Source of the DNA: JBNJEM01 sp051745935
Lineage (GTDB): Bacteria; Planctomycetota; Planctomycetia; Pirellulales; Pirellulaceae
DNA length: 12,937 nucleotides
Reading direction: 5' to 3'
Assembly: GCA_051745935.1 (NCBI GenBank)
Contig: JBNJEM010000155.1
Location: 1 to 12,937, forward strand
Shown here in pieces: positions 1 through 7,383 of this stretch; within the stretch, counting starts at the first letter, position 1; every line of letters starts with the position of its first letter. The notes below the pieces were generated by a model that saw only the letters and a program-made list of their open reading frames with translations, was not told the origin of the DNA and did no database searches. Position numbers and translations under genes: made by a program.

Positions 1-167
1 GCCGCCGGTGGGGTGGCACTTAGCATCACTCGCTCTTCCATGCGCCCCAGATCGAGTTGCCGAATGGAGGATTGCCGGGCATGATGGAACTTGATTCGCA
101 AATCAGCGTCAGCGATAACATCAGCAATGGCGCGGCGTGCCGTATGGAACCAGGAATTCTTGTTCAT
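1..167 (-). CDS. N-terminus of a LEPR-XLL-like (planctomycete extracellular) protein, partial
   Basis: Reading the minus strand from an ATG at 167 gives 55 complete codons with no stop before the window edge, so the gene continues to the left. The protein begins MNKNSWFHTARRAIADVIAD and carries RMEERVMLSATP at residues 42-53. This matches the LE-x-R-x-xLSA motif that marks the LEPR-XLL / planctomycete extracellular N-terminal domain. Family knowledge: this domain sits at the start of very long, repetitive proteins predicted to be surface-exposed or secreted. The visible N-terminus is charged and amphipathic (AIADVIADADLRIKFHHARQ) with no hydrophobic core, so it is not a classical Sec signal peptide. 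A modest AAGG lies upstream of the ATG. The gene is divergent from the TolC gene at 960, which makes it a candidate cargo of that export locus (inference). The body of the protein is not seen, so its function is unknown. Confidence 0.72.
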   Translation of the reverse strand, partial: MNKNSWFHTARRAIADVIADADLRIKFHHARQSSIRQLDLGRMEERVMLSATPPA

Positions 168-458
168 AAGCAGCCTTGAATTCTGTGTTTCAACAACCGA
201 GAAGCTGTTCGTCTTTCCTGGTGAAAATCATGCAAAAGGAAGTCAGCGCGCAGTTCCCGTTCAATCGAACCCTTCTGAGAAGGGGGCACCATTGAAAGAC
301 TAGTTCACAATCGCTCGGGTAACGGGCTGGTCAGAAGGACTTTGATCGACACGCCAGACGCGATCGTCAATTCGCCGCTCCAATCGACAGAACCCGTATC
401 ACTCCACCGGGGCGCCCCCAGTATTTCGCTTTTTCCGCGGTAAACCCAGGAAACAACG

Positions 459-573
459 ACGGACGTGCCAGTCCGTTGCTCAGCCCGCCCGACGGACTGC
501 CCAGTCTGTCGCGGAAACTGAAAACACAACCGGCTTTTCTTTCATCCCGCCCGACGGACCGCGAGGTCCGTCG
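459..573. repeat. Cluster of three ACGGAC/GTCCGT hairpin repeats
   Basis: Three short palindromes of one family lie in 115 bp. At 459-476 the stem is ACGGAC/GTCCGT with loop GTGCCA. At 490-511 it is CGACGGACT/AGTCTGTCG with loop GCCC (one G-T pair). At 552-573 it is a perfect CGACGGACC/GGTCCGTCG with loop GCGA. The second copy is followed by GCGGAAACTGAAAACACA, and the copy at the end of the TolC gene is followed by an almost identical tail. This shows that a unit longer than the hairpin is repeated. It looks like a REP-type dispersed palindrome. Confidence 0.75.
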
Positions 574-585
574 TACTGTGCGAAA

Positions 586-689
586 TATACCGGTCGCGGA
601 TGACTTTCTCCGCCGCGAGTCCGACCAACGGGAGGACGGCTTGCGTCGGGCAACCTTCCACCCGGAAAAATTCAACCGCCTGAAATATA
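586..689 (+). repeat. 104-bp dispersed repeat, copy A
   Basis: This stretch, starting TATACCGGTCGCGGATGACT and ending CCGCCTGAAATATA, is the reverse complement of 7218-7321 with about 100 of 104 positions identical. Differences are three clustered substitutions near 655-660 and one near 672. Similarity stops abruptly on both sides, so the unit has defined ends. No reading frame in it resembles a protein, so it is a non-coding repeat. Confidence 0.85.
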
Positions 690-948
690 TTCCGAATGCG
701 CGGGTTTTGCGGCCATGAGCGCAGCATGCGAAGAAGCTCGGGGACGAGAAGTCCATGTCCGAAGTACATATATGGCGCATGTAAGCGAAGGTGCACACGC
801 GGACCATTCAAATGCGCGCCCCGTAATTGGCGGCGGAATCAAATCGAATGTGTACTGGATATAGCCCGACCTAGCGAGGCGACGGACTCGCAAGGTCGTC
901 ATGCGGGATTTCGAGGCGCCCAGGAAGAATCGACGGCTGCATTGGCTG

Positions 949-954
949 AAAGGA
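949..954 (+). promoter_or_regulatory. Ribosome binding site of the TolC gene
   Basis: AAAGGA lies five bases before the ATG at 960. It is the clearest Shine-Dalgarno site in the window. Together with the signal peptide that follows, it fixes the start at 960 rather than at the upstream in-frame ATG at 696. Confidence 0.55.
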
Positions 955-959
955 CACGG

Positions 960-2966
960 ATGTTTCACCGGCACTTGACGGACTTTTTTTGGAAAGCCGC
1001 ATACCGCCGGCGTCCGTGCTCCGGTGCGCTGACGTTCGTACTCGCCGTTGCTCTAACCTGCCTTCCTCTTGCAGTACAGGCACAAGTTTACCCTAGCACC
1101 GGCTGCTCGCGTCCGGTTACGCCACGTTGCCCTGTGCCGACGAGGCATGCACGTGTCCCGGCGACGAAAGAGGTCCGGGCGGCGACCGAAACGGCCGGCG
1201 ACATGCCGTTGCCGCCTCAGGCTCGACAACGTGTCGTCACCCAACGCCAAAGGGTCCCTGTCGGCAATCCAACCGGCGACGAAGCAATCCCCCCGGCGGC
1301 TCGGCGGCCACGGGTCTCCGACAGTGGCGCCGTGTATCAATCGCCACCGCCCGGGCCACCGGGGTTGCCGGACATTCAGATGCCGCCGAACTTTGAGCCG
1401 TGGTGGGCACACCAAGTGACACACCCGTTACAGTCGCCCGATTCGGCACGACCGGTAAATGTTGACGGCTTGATCCTCGACGCGCTCGAGCTTTCGCCAC
1501 GGATCCAGGCAATCAGCCGCATACCGCTGATCGAAGAGACACGCATCGCGGAAGAGGACTCGGAATTCGATCTGCAGACGTTCATGGAACACAGTTTTGA
1601 TCGTCCGAGCGACCCGGTGGGATCTGAACTGACCACCGGCGGTCCGCCTCGATTCCGTGAAGAGCACTGGAACTCGTCCGCCGGTGTGCGGCGCCGGAAC
1701 AGATTAGGGAGCACGATCGAAGGGTCGCAAGAGGTCGGCTACAAACACAATAATTCCGAATTCTTTTCCCCGCGGGAACAAGGTCTTTCGCGACTGGTAT
1801 TAGGCTTCACGCAGCCGTTGCTGCGTGGCGCTGGGCGCGAGTATAACACAGCGCCGACGGTGCTGGCTCAGATCGACGCCGCCGTGGCCGACAGTGAGTT
1901 GTCCGCCGAACTCCAGCAACAGTTGATCAAAGTCAACCGCGCCTATTGGCAGGTTTACTTCGAGCGTGCTTCCCTGTTACAGAAGCGGCAACTATACACC
2001 CAAGCTCGAGATATCCACGCGGAGTTGCGGGCACGGCAAGCGATTGACGCCACACAGAGTCAACTGATGCGGGCACGGGCAGCCGTGGCAGCCCGCTACT
2101 CCGAACTGGCCCGAGCCGACCAGAACATTCGCAACGCGGAAACGCGGCTGCGAGCCCTGGTCGGTTATCCGGCACTGTCCCCGGCTCAGCCTGGCGAACT
2201 TGTTCCCCGCGACACGCCTCGGCCGTACCGGTCACCGGTCCCACTTGAAGACGTTCGCCGCGCCGCGCTCGAACACCGCCCGGAAATGGAGGTCGCACTT
2301 GACAAGGTGCGAGCCGCTTCCGTGCGACTGGGCGTCTCGGAGAACGAACTGTTGCCCACGATCGACCTTGTGGCCGAGACCTATGTGCAAGGATTGGCAG
2401 CTCGCGGCAACGTGGGCGAGTCGCTGGCCAACCAGTTCTCAGTCGGTGAACCAGGAGCCTCAGTTGGACTGCAGTTCGAACTGCCGTGGTCTCGACGCCG
2501 CGCTCGCTCCGTGCACGATCGCCGTCGACTGGAGCTGCAACGGGTGCAAAGCGAGTTGGACGCGACCGCCAGGCACATTGTATCGGAAGTCGACGTCGCG
2601 GTCGGCGAATTGCGGACTACGTACCGTGAAATGCAGGGCAAATACCACGCCATGGTCGCGGCCCAAGAAGACGTCGAGTATCTGAATAAACGGTGGCGAA
2701 CCCTTCCCGGCGAAGACCGATCAGCAAGCCTGGTGTTGGAAGATCTATTAGACGCACAGATGCGAGCCACTGTTGAACAAAACAAGTTTGTTCAGGCACA
2801 AGTCAACCACATGTTGGCGTTTGTGGAATTGAAGCGGGCCACTGGGACGCTGCTGCAGTACGAACAGATTACGCGTGAGCGTACCGTGACCGATTGCTTG
2901 CCAGACATGAGCTTGTCAAAAGGACACCCTCGTACGACGGACTTCCCAGTCCGTCGCGAAAACTGA
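960..2966 (+). CDS. TolC-family outer-membrane efflux/secretion factor
   Basis: Predicted 668-residue outer-membrane channel protein, the exit duct of a tripartite envelope-spanning exporter. Residues 1-41 form a signal peptide: a basic n-region, a hydrophobic core around GALTFVLAVALTCLPLAV, and a probable cut after VQA at 41. A proline- and arginine-rich linker follows to about residue 150. Two OEP-type repeats come next, about 170-402 and 427-627. The first has the strand signature FTQPLLRGAG at 283-292 followed by long helices; the second contains the strand pair around ASVGLQFELPW. At 668 residues it is longer than classical TolC (about 470-490), mainly because of the linker. The last residues (TTDFPVRREN) are encoded by a GACGGAC hairpin repeat, so the natural stop may have been overrun by a repeat insertion. 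It is divergent from the LEPR-XLL-like gene and upstream of the SecA-like gene. Family confident; exact partner and cargo inferred. Confidence 0.88.
   Translation: MFHRHLTDFFWKAAYRRRPCSGALTFVLAVALTCLPLAVQAQVYPSTGCSRPVTPRCPVPTRHARVPATKEVRAATETAGDMPLPPQARQRVVTQRQRVPVGNPTGDEAIPPAARRPRVSDSGAVYQSPPPGPPGLPDIQMPPNFEPWWAHQVTHPLQSPDSARPVNVDGLILDALELSPRIQAISRIPLIEETRIAEEDSEFDLQTFMEHSFDRPSDPVGSELTTGGPPRFREEHWNSSAGVRRRNRLGSTIEGSQEVGYKHNNSEFFSPREQGLSRLVLGFTQPLLRGAGREYNTAPTVLAQIDAAVADSELSAELQQQLIKVNRAYWQVYFERASLLQKRQLYTQARDIHAELRARQAIDATQSQLMRARAAVAARYSELARADQNIRNAETRLRALVGYPALSPAQPGELVPRDTPRPYRSPVPLEDVRRAALEHRPEMEVALDKVRAASVRLGVSENELLPTIDLVAETYVQGLAARGNVGESLANQFSVGEPGASVGLQFELPWSRRRARSVHDRRRLELQRVQSELDATARHIVSEVDVAVGELRTTYREMQGKYHAMVAAQEDVEYLNKRWRTLPGEDRSASLVLEDLLDAQMRATVEQNKFVQAQVNHMLAFVELKRATGTLLQYEQITRERTVTDCLPDMSLSKGHPRTTDFPVRREN
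2935..2956. repeat. ACGGAC hairpin repeat inside the 3' end of the TolC gene
   Basis: Perfect 9-bp stem CGACGGACT/AGTCCGTCG with loop TCCC. It is followed by GCGAAAACTGAAAATACACA, nearly the same tail as the copy at 490-511. The TolC stop codon (2964-2966) is supplied by this tail. Confidence 0.8.
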
Positions 2967-3096
2967 AAATACACACTCGGAAGACGGACGGGCCTGATCC
3001 CAAAACGTGATACCGGGGTTGGTATCAGACCTCCTGATTATAGACTCTTGGCCACCATCGCCTTATTCGATGTATCCGCCGGTGGGATCCCACCCG

Positions 3097-3225
3097 ATCC
3101 GTGTCATCGGTGAGATCCGTGGTAACGTGTCCCTGCTGACCGATTGCTCCGTCGGCCATGGGTCCATCTGGGCGGAGAACGAGGTAATGGGAACAGAAAC
3201 CACCGATGGCTCGGATAGCACGGAT
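3097..3225. repeat. Imperfect inverted repeat of ATCCGTG units
   Basis: Position 3097 begins ATCCGTGTCATCGGTGAGAT, and the reverse complement of 3200-3225 begins ATCCGTGCTATCCGAGCCAT. The two 26-bp arms agree at about 19 positions and share the flanking GTGG. They look like two degenerate members of one dispersed repeat family. Confidence 0.5.
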
Positions 3226-3394
3226 GAGCGAGGAAGACAGCGAACCGCGTGGGAACGCGTCCGAACAGGGGGGATTCTACATCTCCCTTCAGCCTTGAAG
3301 GCAGGTAACGCCATTTCACGCCTGTTATCGCAACGCCAATACGAGCAACGATTTGTGGCTATCACACGGTGACATGGAATGGAATCGCACCCAA

Positions 3395-3414
3395 GACGGA
3401 CTTCGCGGTCCGTC
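3395..3414. repeat. ACGGAC hairpin repeat upstream of the SecA-like gene
   Basis: Stem GACGGAC/GTCCGTC, loop TTCGCG, followed by GTAC. The asymmetric flank shows it lies in the opposite orientation to the copy at 2935-2956, which is preceded by GTAC. Because this repeat falls inside the extended reading frame that begins at 3353, the SecA-like protein is better started at 3449. Confidence 0.75.
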
Positions 3415-3448
3415 GTACCAAACAAAGTCCGTCATACTGTTGAAAGCA

Positions 3449-5383
3449 ATGATTGATACTGTTAGTTCTCTGACTGGTCTAATCTACGCAGTGCGACCTC
3501 GCGCTGTAACTCCGCCCGTCGCCGACCGACGAACGATACAATCAATTCGGGAATGCGCGGATGGACTGCGACAGCGCGGGGACCACGAGTTACGTGACGC
3601 GATGCGGGAACTGCGGGAAATCGTCTCGGGCAAGGAACCTGCCGATCGGTCAATGGTCATATCATGTTTTGCGCTGGTCACCGAATCTTCGCGGCGAACA
3701 TTGGGGGTCGAATTGTACGACGTCCAGTTGTCGGCCGGGCTGGCACTGGCGCGCAAGAGCATTGTCGAGATGCAGACGGGCGAGGGGAAAACACTGTCGG
3801 CCGCGCTCGCCGCCGCTGCCTTCTCCCTCTGCGGCGCCGGGGTCCATCTGATGACGGTGAACGCCTATCTGGCCGAACGGGACTACCTGGAACTCTTACC
3901 AACTTGGACGCTGCTTGGCATTTCGGCAGGGCTGCTGCGTCAGGACGCCACCCCCGAGCAAAAGCGTAGCGCGTACGGCTGCGATATCACCTACGGACCG
4001 GGCTACGAATTCGGTTTTGACTATTTGCGCGACCAACTCCGTCTGCTCAGTCGGCCGCGGCAACGTCTGGGATCGGCCTACCGAAACCAGTTGCGGGGTC
4101 AGGACGCTGCTGTCGCTTCACTTCTGCAACGTGGACAGGCTTTCGCAATTGTGGACGAAGCGGACAGTGTGATGCTCGACGAAGCCGTGACACCGTTGAT
4201 TCTCTCGGGCGCGTCCCAGGACAAGGCCCGGCATCCAGACCTCTATTTGAATGCCATGCGTTTGGCCGACCAGCTGGAAGTCAATCGCGATTACCTGCTC
4301 GACGCCCGTTGGAAAATCACCCAACTGACCGAGTACGGTGCGAAAAAGATTCGTGATGCCGCGGCCCTCCGTCCAAGTGCCGGCCTGGGGCGTCCCTGGT
4401 CCCAATATGTCGAACAAGCTTTACACGCCAAGCTGATACTGAGACGTGACGTCGATTACGTGGTTGAAAACGATCACATCATGCTGGTTGACGAGAAGAC
4501 GGGGCGCATTTTTGGTAATCGTTCCTGGCGCGATGGACTCAGGCAAGCGGTGGAAGCGCGGGAGGGCGTTCACATCACCGCCGAGAACGAATCGCTGGCA
4601 CGGATTTCCCGCCAGCGTTACCTGCGTCTCTACCAAGGTATGTGCGGATTAACGGGCACGGCCGTGGGCGTGGAAAAGGAATACTGGCAAGTGTACCGTA
4701 TGCCGGTCGTCAAGATACCCTTGCGGACACCGTCACGGCGGCACGTGCTGCCGACCCGATTCTTTGCGGACCAGCAGTTGAAATGGTCTGCGATCGTGAA
4801 AGATATCGAGCGTATCCATCGGACTGGTCAACCGATACTGGTCGGAACACGAACCATTGAAGACAGCCAGGCCCTGGCGGCGAAATTGGAAGCAGCGAAC
4901 ATTTCCTGTCACCTTCTTAATGGTCTACAGGACGCGGATGAGGCGGACGTTGTCGCAGCGGCAGGCAGGGTTGGTAAGGTAACCGTGGCTACGAACATGG
5001 CCGGCCGGGGCACTGACATCACGTTGCATGGCGGCGCGGCGGAGCTGGGCGGATTGCATGTCATCGGCTGTGAACCGCATGACTCCGCTCGAGTGGACCG
5101 ACAACTCATGGGCCGCTGCGCGCGTCAAGGAGATCCTGGTACTTGCCAGAGCTTTGTCTCCGCCGAAGATCCGGTGATTGCGAGGACCAGTCCATCTTTT
5201 GCCCGTCGCATCCAACGACAAGCCGGTGCGGACGGTCTTGTGCGGCCGGAATTCTCCGCGGAACTCGCGAGACTGCAGCAGCGGCTGGAAGCAGAGGCCC
5301 GCGCCGCGCGCCGCAAACTTTTCGCCCGTGATCGTTCACGGGAAAAGATGATTACGAAGCTTGGACAGCATGCATGGGACTGA
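3449..5383 (+). CDS. Short SecA-like preprotein translocase ATPase lacking the C-terminal region
   Basis: Predicted 644-residue cytosolic DEAD motor ATPase of the SecA family. Visible motifs in order: Walker A MQTGEGKT (108-115), VNAYLAERD (137-145), ITYGPGYEFGFDYLRDQ (180-196), Walker B DEAD (236-239) with DEAVTPLILSG, a preprotein-crosslinking-domain region (about 250-345), VDEKTGR (347-353), LTGTA (401-405), NMAGRGTDI (516-524), and the motif VI helix QLMGRCARQGDPG (552-564) with arginine fingers. Both nucleotide-binding lobes therefore look intact. Only about 80 residues follow motif VI, against roughly 320 in E. coli SecA. One helix resembling the start of the helical scaffold remains; the helical wing, two-helix finger and zinc/SecB tail are absent. 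The start at 3449 avoids a repeat-encoded extension. Its setting among TolC, HlyD and M50 genes suggests a specialised motor rather than housekeeping SecA (inference). I give no gene symbol because it is unlikely to be the main secA. Confidence 0.9.
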   Translation: MIDTVSSLTGLIYAVRPRAVTPPVADRRTIQSIRECADGLRQRGDHELRDAMRELREIVSGKEPADRSMVISCFALVTESSRRTLGVELYDVQLSAGLALARKSIVEMQTGEGKTLSAALAAAAFSLCGAGVHLMTVNAYLAERDYLELLPTWTLLGISAGLLRQDATPEQKRSAYGCDITYGPGYEFGFDYLRDQLRLLSRPRQRLGSAYRNQLRGQDAAVASLLQRGQAFAIVDEADSVMLDEAVTPLILSGASQDKARHPDLYLNAMRLADQLEVNRDYLLDARWKITQLTEYGAKKIRDAAALRPSAGLGRPWSQYVEQALHAKLILRRDVDYVVENDHIMLVDEKTGRIFGNRSWRDGLRQAVEAREGVHITAENESLARISRQRYLRLYQGMCGLTGTAVGVEKEYWQVYRMPVVKIPLRTPSRRHVLPTRFFADQQLKWSAIVKDIERIHRTGQPILVGTRTIEDSQALAAKLEAANISCHLLNGLQDADEADVVAAAGRVGKVTVATNMAGRGTDITLHGGAAELGGLHVIGCEPHDSARVDRQLMGRCARQGDPGTCQSFVSAEDPVIARTSPSFARRIQRQAGADGLVRPEFSAELARLQQRLEAEARAARRKLFARDRSREKMITKLGQHAWD

Positions 5384-5466
5384 AAACGCTCAGCCGCAAT
5401 GGGTCCGTTAGGATCACGGCAAAAATAGGTTGGGGATTTGATGTTCACCATGCCAGTCGCATCCCC

Positions 5467-5483
5467 GCCGGCCCTGTGCCGGC
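5467..5483 (+). repeat. Hairpin repeat GCCGGC-CCTGT-GCCGGC
   Basis: Six-base perfect stem with loop CCTGT, preceded by CCCC and followed after six bases by GGGTTTGGCAAC. A second copy with the same flanks is at 12795-12811, where both stem arms carry changes that keep pairing. Confidence 0.7.
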
Positions 5484-5648
5484 GGAGGCGGGTTTGGCAA
5501 CTAAGACCTTTGTGCATACATCCCTACACGTCCAGCCTGCCGTGTGCGTTTACCATCCCTTTTTCCCGTTAAGGCCCGATTTTGCGTTCCAGGGACAGAA
5601 ACGTTGTTTCCGGGGGCGGTCGCCCAGTATAGCCCTCCATCTGGTTCA

Positions 5649-5669
5649 CCAACGGCACAAGGCCGTTGG
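5649..5669 (-). repeat. Hairpin repeat, inverted copy with AACGGC stem
   Basis: On the minus strand the core reads AACGGC-CTTGT-GCCGTT, extended to an 8-bp stem by CC/GG. Loop and inner stem match the copies at 5467 and 12795, while the outer stem pairs differ in a pairing-preserving way. Confidence 0.6.
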
Positions 5670-5705
5670 GGTCCGGCAGTTGCACCGGAAAGTGGCGCTA
5701 TCCAA

Positions 5706-6374
5706 TTAGATACGCTTGGCGGAGATTTCCTCCAACCACACATCGGCAAAGGTCGCGCCGCTTAAATGCCAGTCCTCGTGGGCCAGGCGACACCATCGAA
5801 TATGAGCTGATATTTCCTGTTTCTCCCCCTCGGAATCCGAAATGTACAAGATGACGCGACCTGGCTTAATCGGTCCTCTATGAAGCAGCCCCAAACCACC
5901 GCGGGAGACATCGCGGCAAAATGCCGCTCGCTTCTCTCCGAAGCCGGCGAGCATGGTGAGGGGGCGAAACAACGGGTACCGCTGATGCATCCGGCGGCCC
6001 ATTTCCTCTCGGATGACTTCAGGCAACAGCACGAGCGAAGTGCTGATCTCCAAGTGACAGAAGCGGACTCCGACGAGGAACCACTCCTGGGTAACTTGCG
6101 AGCACCCTTTCGTTTCGCACGGCAACTGCAAAGGACGATGCTTAACTGAGAGACTCACTGTCATGGGCCGTTCCACTTCCACTGGCTCTCCCTGCAACAG
6201 TCCCATGCCGGCTCGCGATATATCTCGAGAGAAAGCGGGTGACCGACGGTTCCCGTCGCTAATCGTGACAGGCCTAAAAAACGGATATCGCTCTACTTGC
6301 CGGCGATCATCGCGGGTGCCCGCGACGGCCTCGTCCAGGAGACTTCCGATAAGTGTGTGCGTGGTGACATCCAT
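5706..6374 (-). CDS. Tandem PilZ-domain protein (c-di-GMP receptor)
   Basis: Predicted 222-residue soluble protein made of two PilZ-like halves. Half one has RQVER (RxxxR, residues 25-29) followed by YPFFRPVTI and DISRAG (DxSxxG, 51-56). Half two has RMHQR (128-132), YPLFRPLTM and DVSRGG (155-160). Family knowledge: the RxxxR and [D/N]xSxxG motifs bind cyclic di-GMP, and both sets are intact here, so the protein could bind at two sites. The halves are clearly similar to each other, which points to an internal duplication. The start at 6374 (MDVTTHTLIG) precedes the first motif by 24 residues; an ATG at 6572 would add 66 residues with no recognisable domain. No strong ribosome site helps choose. 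It lies opposite to its neighbours inside the export locus, so a regulatory link is plausible but unproven. Confidence 0.82.
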   Translation of the reverse strand: MDVTTHTLIGSLLDEAVAGTRDDRRQVERYPFFRPVTISDGNRRSPAFSRDISRAGMGLLQGEPVEVERPMTVSLSVKHRPLQLPCETKGCSQVTQEWFLVGVRFCHLEISTSLVLLPEVIREEMGRRMHQRYPLFRPLTMLAGFGEKRAAFCRDVSRGGLGLLHRGPIKPGRVILYISDSEGEKQEISAHIRWCRLAHEDWHLSGATFADVWLEEISAKRI

Positions 6375-6637
6375 CGGCGAGCAATGTGTGATTGGTTCTT
6401 GGTGACTGCATACCCCGAAGCCAAAGATAACTTTTGGCAGGCCGAGAGCAATGCAGTTTTCGCAACGGCCCCGCATTTGGCGCGTTAAAGAGTCTGGTGT
6501 CAGTCCTATAGTTGTCGTCGGCAGTACAACCCGCGCGGGACCTTTGGGGGGCCAATGATGGCCCGGCGACAATCAGAAGTGAAAAAAATGGTTGCAGCCA
6601 TTCACGGTGAATGGCGCGAGAACCGCTGATGTTCGGT

Positions 6638-6982
6638 AACCGTTCGCGAGTCCGGAGTAAAAGAACCGCTAATCAACGCTAATACACGCAAATAGTCCAA
6701 TATTGAGAAAAGCACGAGGCCTCTTCCAGCGCCTTGCAGGTATTACCTGGGTACCGGTCTCACGGGACTTAGGACCCATAACAAAACCGTACAGGTATAG
6801 TGTTATCCAGGGATTTTTGGAGGCGGAAGCCACGTTTTGTTACGGGCTGTTGAATATCGCTGTTATTGATCCCGTCGCCCTATGTCTCGACGGCGTGATC
6901 TGAATTCAGCCTCGAACCTGCGTCAAATCACCCTTCATTAGCGGATATTAGCGGTCGTTTCCCTTCGTACTCGGGAACGGTT
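6638..6982. mobile_element. Possible MITE-like element with 46-bp imperfect terminal inverted repeats
   Basis: The left arm 6638-6683 (begins AACCGTTCGCGAGTCCGGAG, ends CGCTAAT) and the reverse complement of the right arm 6937-6982 (begins AACCGTTCCCGAGTACGAAG, ends CGCTAAT) agree at about 36 of 46 positions with no gaps. The 345-bp span encodes no transposase. A 77-bp repeat (6774-6850) sits in the middle. No target-site duplication was identified. It may instead be two members of a dispersed repeat in inverted orientation. Confidence 0.45.
6774..6850 (+). repeat. 77-bp dispersed repeat, copy C
   Basis: It begins ACCCATAACAAAACC and ends GTTTTGTTACGGGCTGT. The ends are complementary to each other (CCCATAACAAAAC against GTTTTGTTACGGG), so the unit can fold into a long hairpin. 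The reverse complement of 7384-7460 matches at about 68 of 77 positions without gaps. Confidence 0.8.
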
Positions 6983-7217
6983 GCGAGGCATTGACGCAGT
7001 GAAAATGTGACCGTCGCACCATGCATGCGGTGGTTTCCGAGCTGCCGCTCACCCGCGCATGAGAAATGCATGACAAATGGATCCCCTATTCTTCGGATAT
7101 AAACCGACCAATTGCTTCCGGCGGCATAACCGTTTCAAACAGACCAGAATTCCCACTCGGCCGAAGAATCCTAACCTCGGCTTAACGGGATTCACTTCCC
7201 GGCAAGCTAAATTTGCT

Positions 7218-7321
7218 TATATTTCAGGCGGTTGGATTTTTCCGGGTGGAAAGCGGCCCGACGCAAGCCGTCCTCCCGTTGGTCGGACTCGCGGCGGAGA
7301 AAGTCATCCGCGACCGGTATA
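7218..7321 (-). repeat. 104-bp dispersed repeat, copy B
   Basis: Inverted partner of 586-689 with about 96% identity over exactly the same length. The two copies face each other across the TolC, SecA-like and PilZ genes. Confidence 0.85.
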
Positions 7322-7383
7322 ACCAACGCGGGGTTCGTGCGCAGTCACCGCGACATCGATGACTGAAGTTGCGGTAACGTTTT

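Larger units (their letters stand above)
168..959. promoter_or_regulatory. Divergent intergenic region between LEPR-XLL-like gene and TolC gene
   Basis: About 790 bp separate the two divergent starts and must hold promoters for both. I see no credible gene. Open frames here (for example the extension of the TolC frame back to 696) cross repeat sequence and have no protein signature. The region contains three GACGGAC-type hairpins at 459-573 and a 104-bp repeat copy at 586-689. I could not assign convincing -35/-10 boxes or operators. Confidence 0.6.
2967..3448. other. Repeat-bearing intergenic region, no gene seen
   Basis: This 482-bp gap holds no convincing gene: the open frame from 3007 to 3372 has no domain or signal. 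It contains the perfect palindrome GGTGGGATCCCACC (3081-3094), a loosely inverted pair of ATCCGTG-type units (3097-3122 and 3200-3225), and a GACGGAC hairpin at 3395-3414. The gap makes it uncertain whether the TolC and SecA-like genes share a transcript. Confidence 0.6.
5384..5705. other. Intergenic region between convergent SecA-like and PilZ genes
   Basis: This 322-bp gap between convergent genes has no credible gene. It holds two hairpins with the same loop (5467-5483 and 5649-5669) and a GTATAGCCCT string (5627-5636) near the second. The same combination of hairpin plus TATAGCCCT occurs downstream of the last gene in the window. A role in transcript end formation is possible, but no T-run follows either stem. 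Confidence 0.55.

Noticed and set aside
91..303. 70-residue plus-strand open frame
   Set aside because: It is antisense to the LEPR-XLL-like N-terminus, which has a recognisable motif on the other strand.
696..959. 88-residue N-terminal extension of the TolC frame
   Set aside because: It has no signal peptide or domain and starts at the edge of repeat sequence. The ATG at 960 has a good ribosome site and a clear signal peptide directly after it.
3007..3372. 121-residue open frame between TolC and SecA-like genes
   Set aside because: It runs through inverted repeats and a perfect palindrome, and no domain, signal peptide or ribosome site was visible.
3353..3448. 32-residue N-terminal extension of the SecA-like frame
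   Set aside because: It is encoded across a GACGGAC hairpin repeat; SecA-like sequence only begins after the ATG at 3449.
5384..5705. CRISPR-like or tandem repeat array
   Set aside because: The repeats are two dispersed hairpins in opposite orientation with no regular spacing or direct-repeat unit.
6703..6903. 66-residue open frame
   Set aside because: It overlaps the 77-bp repeat and lies inside the inverted-repeat element; its content is explained by the repeat.
7077..7322. 81-residue open frame
   Set aside because: Its 3' third is the 104-bp repeat and no protein feature is visible.
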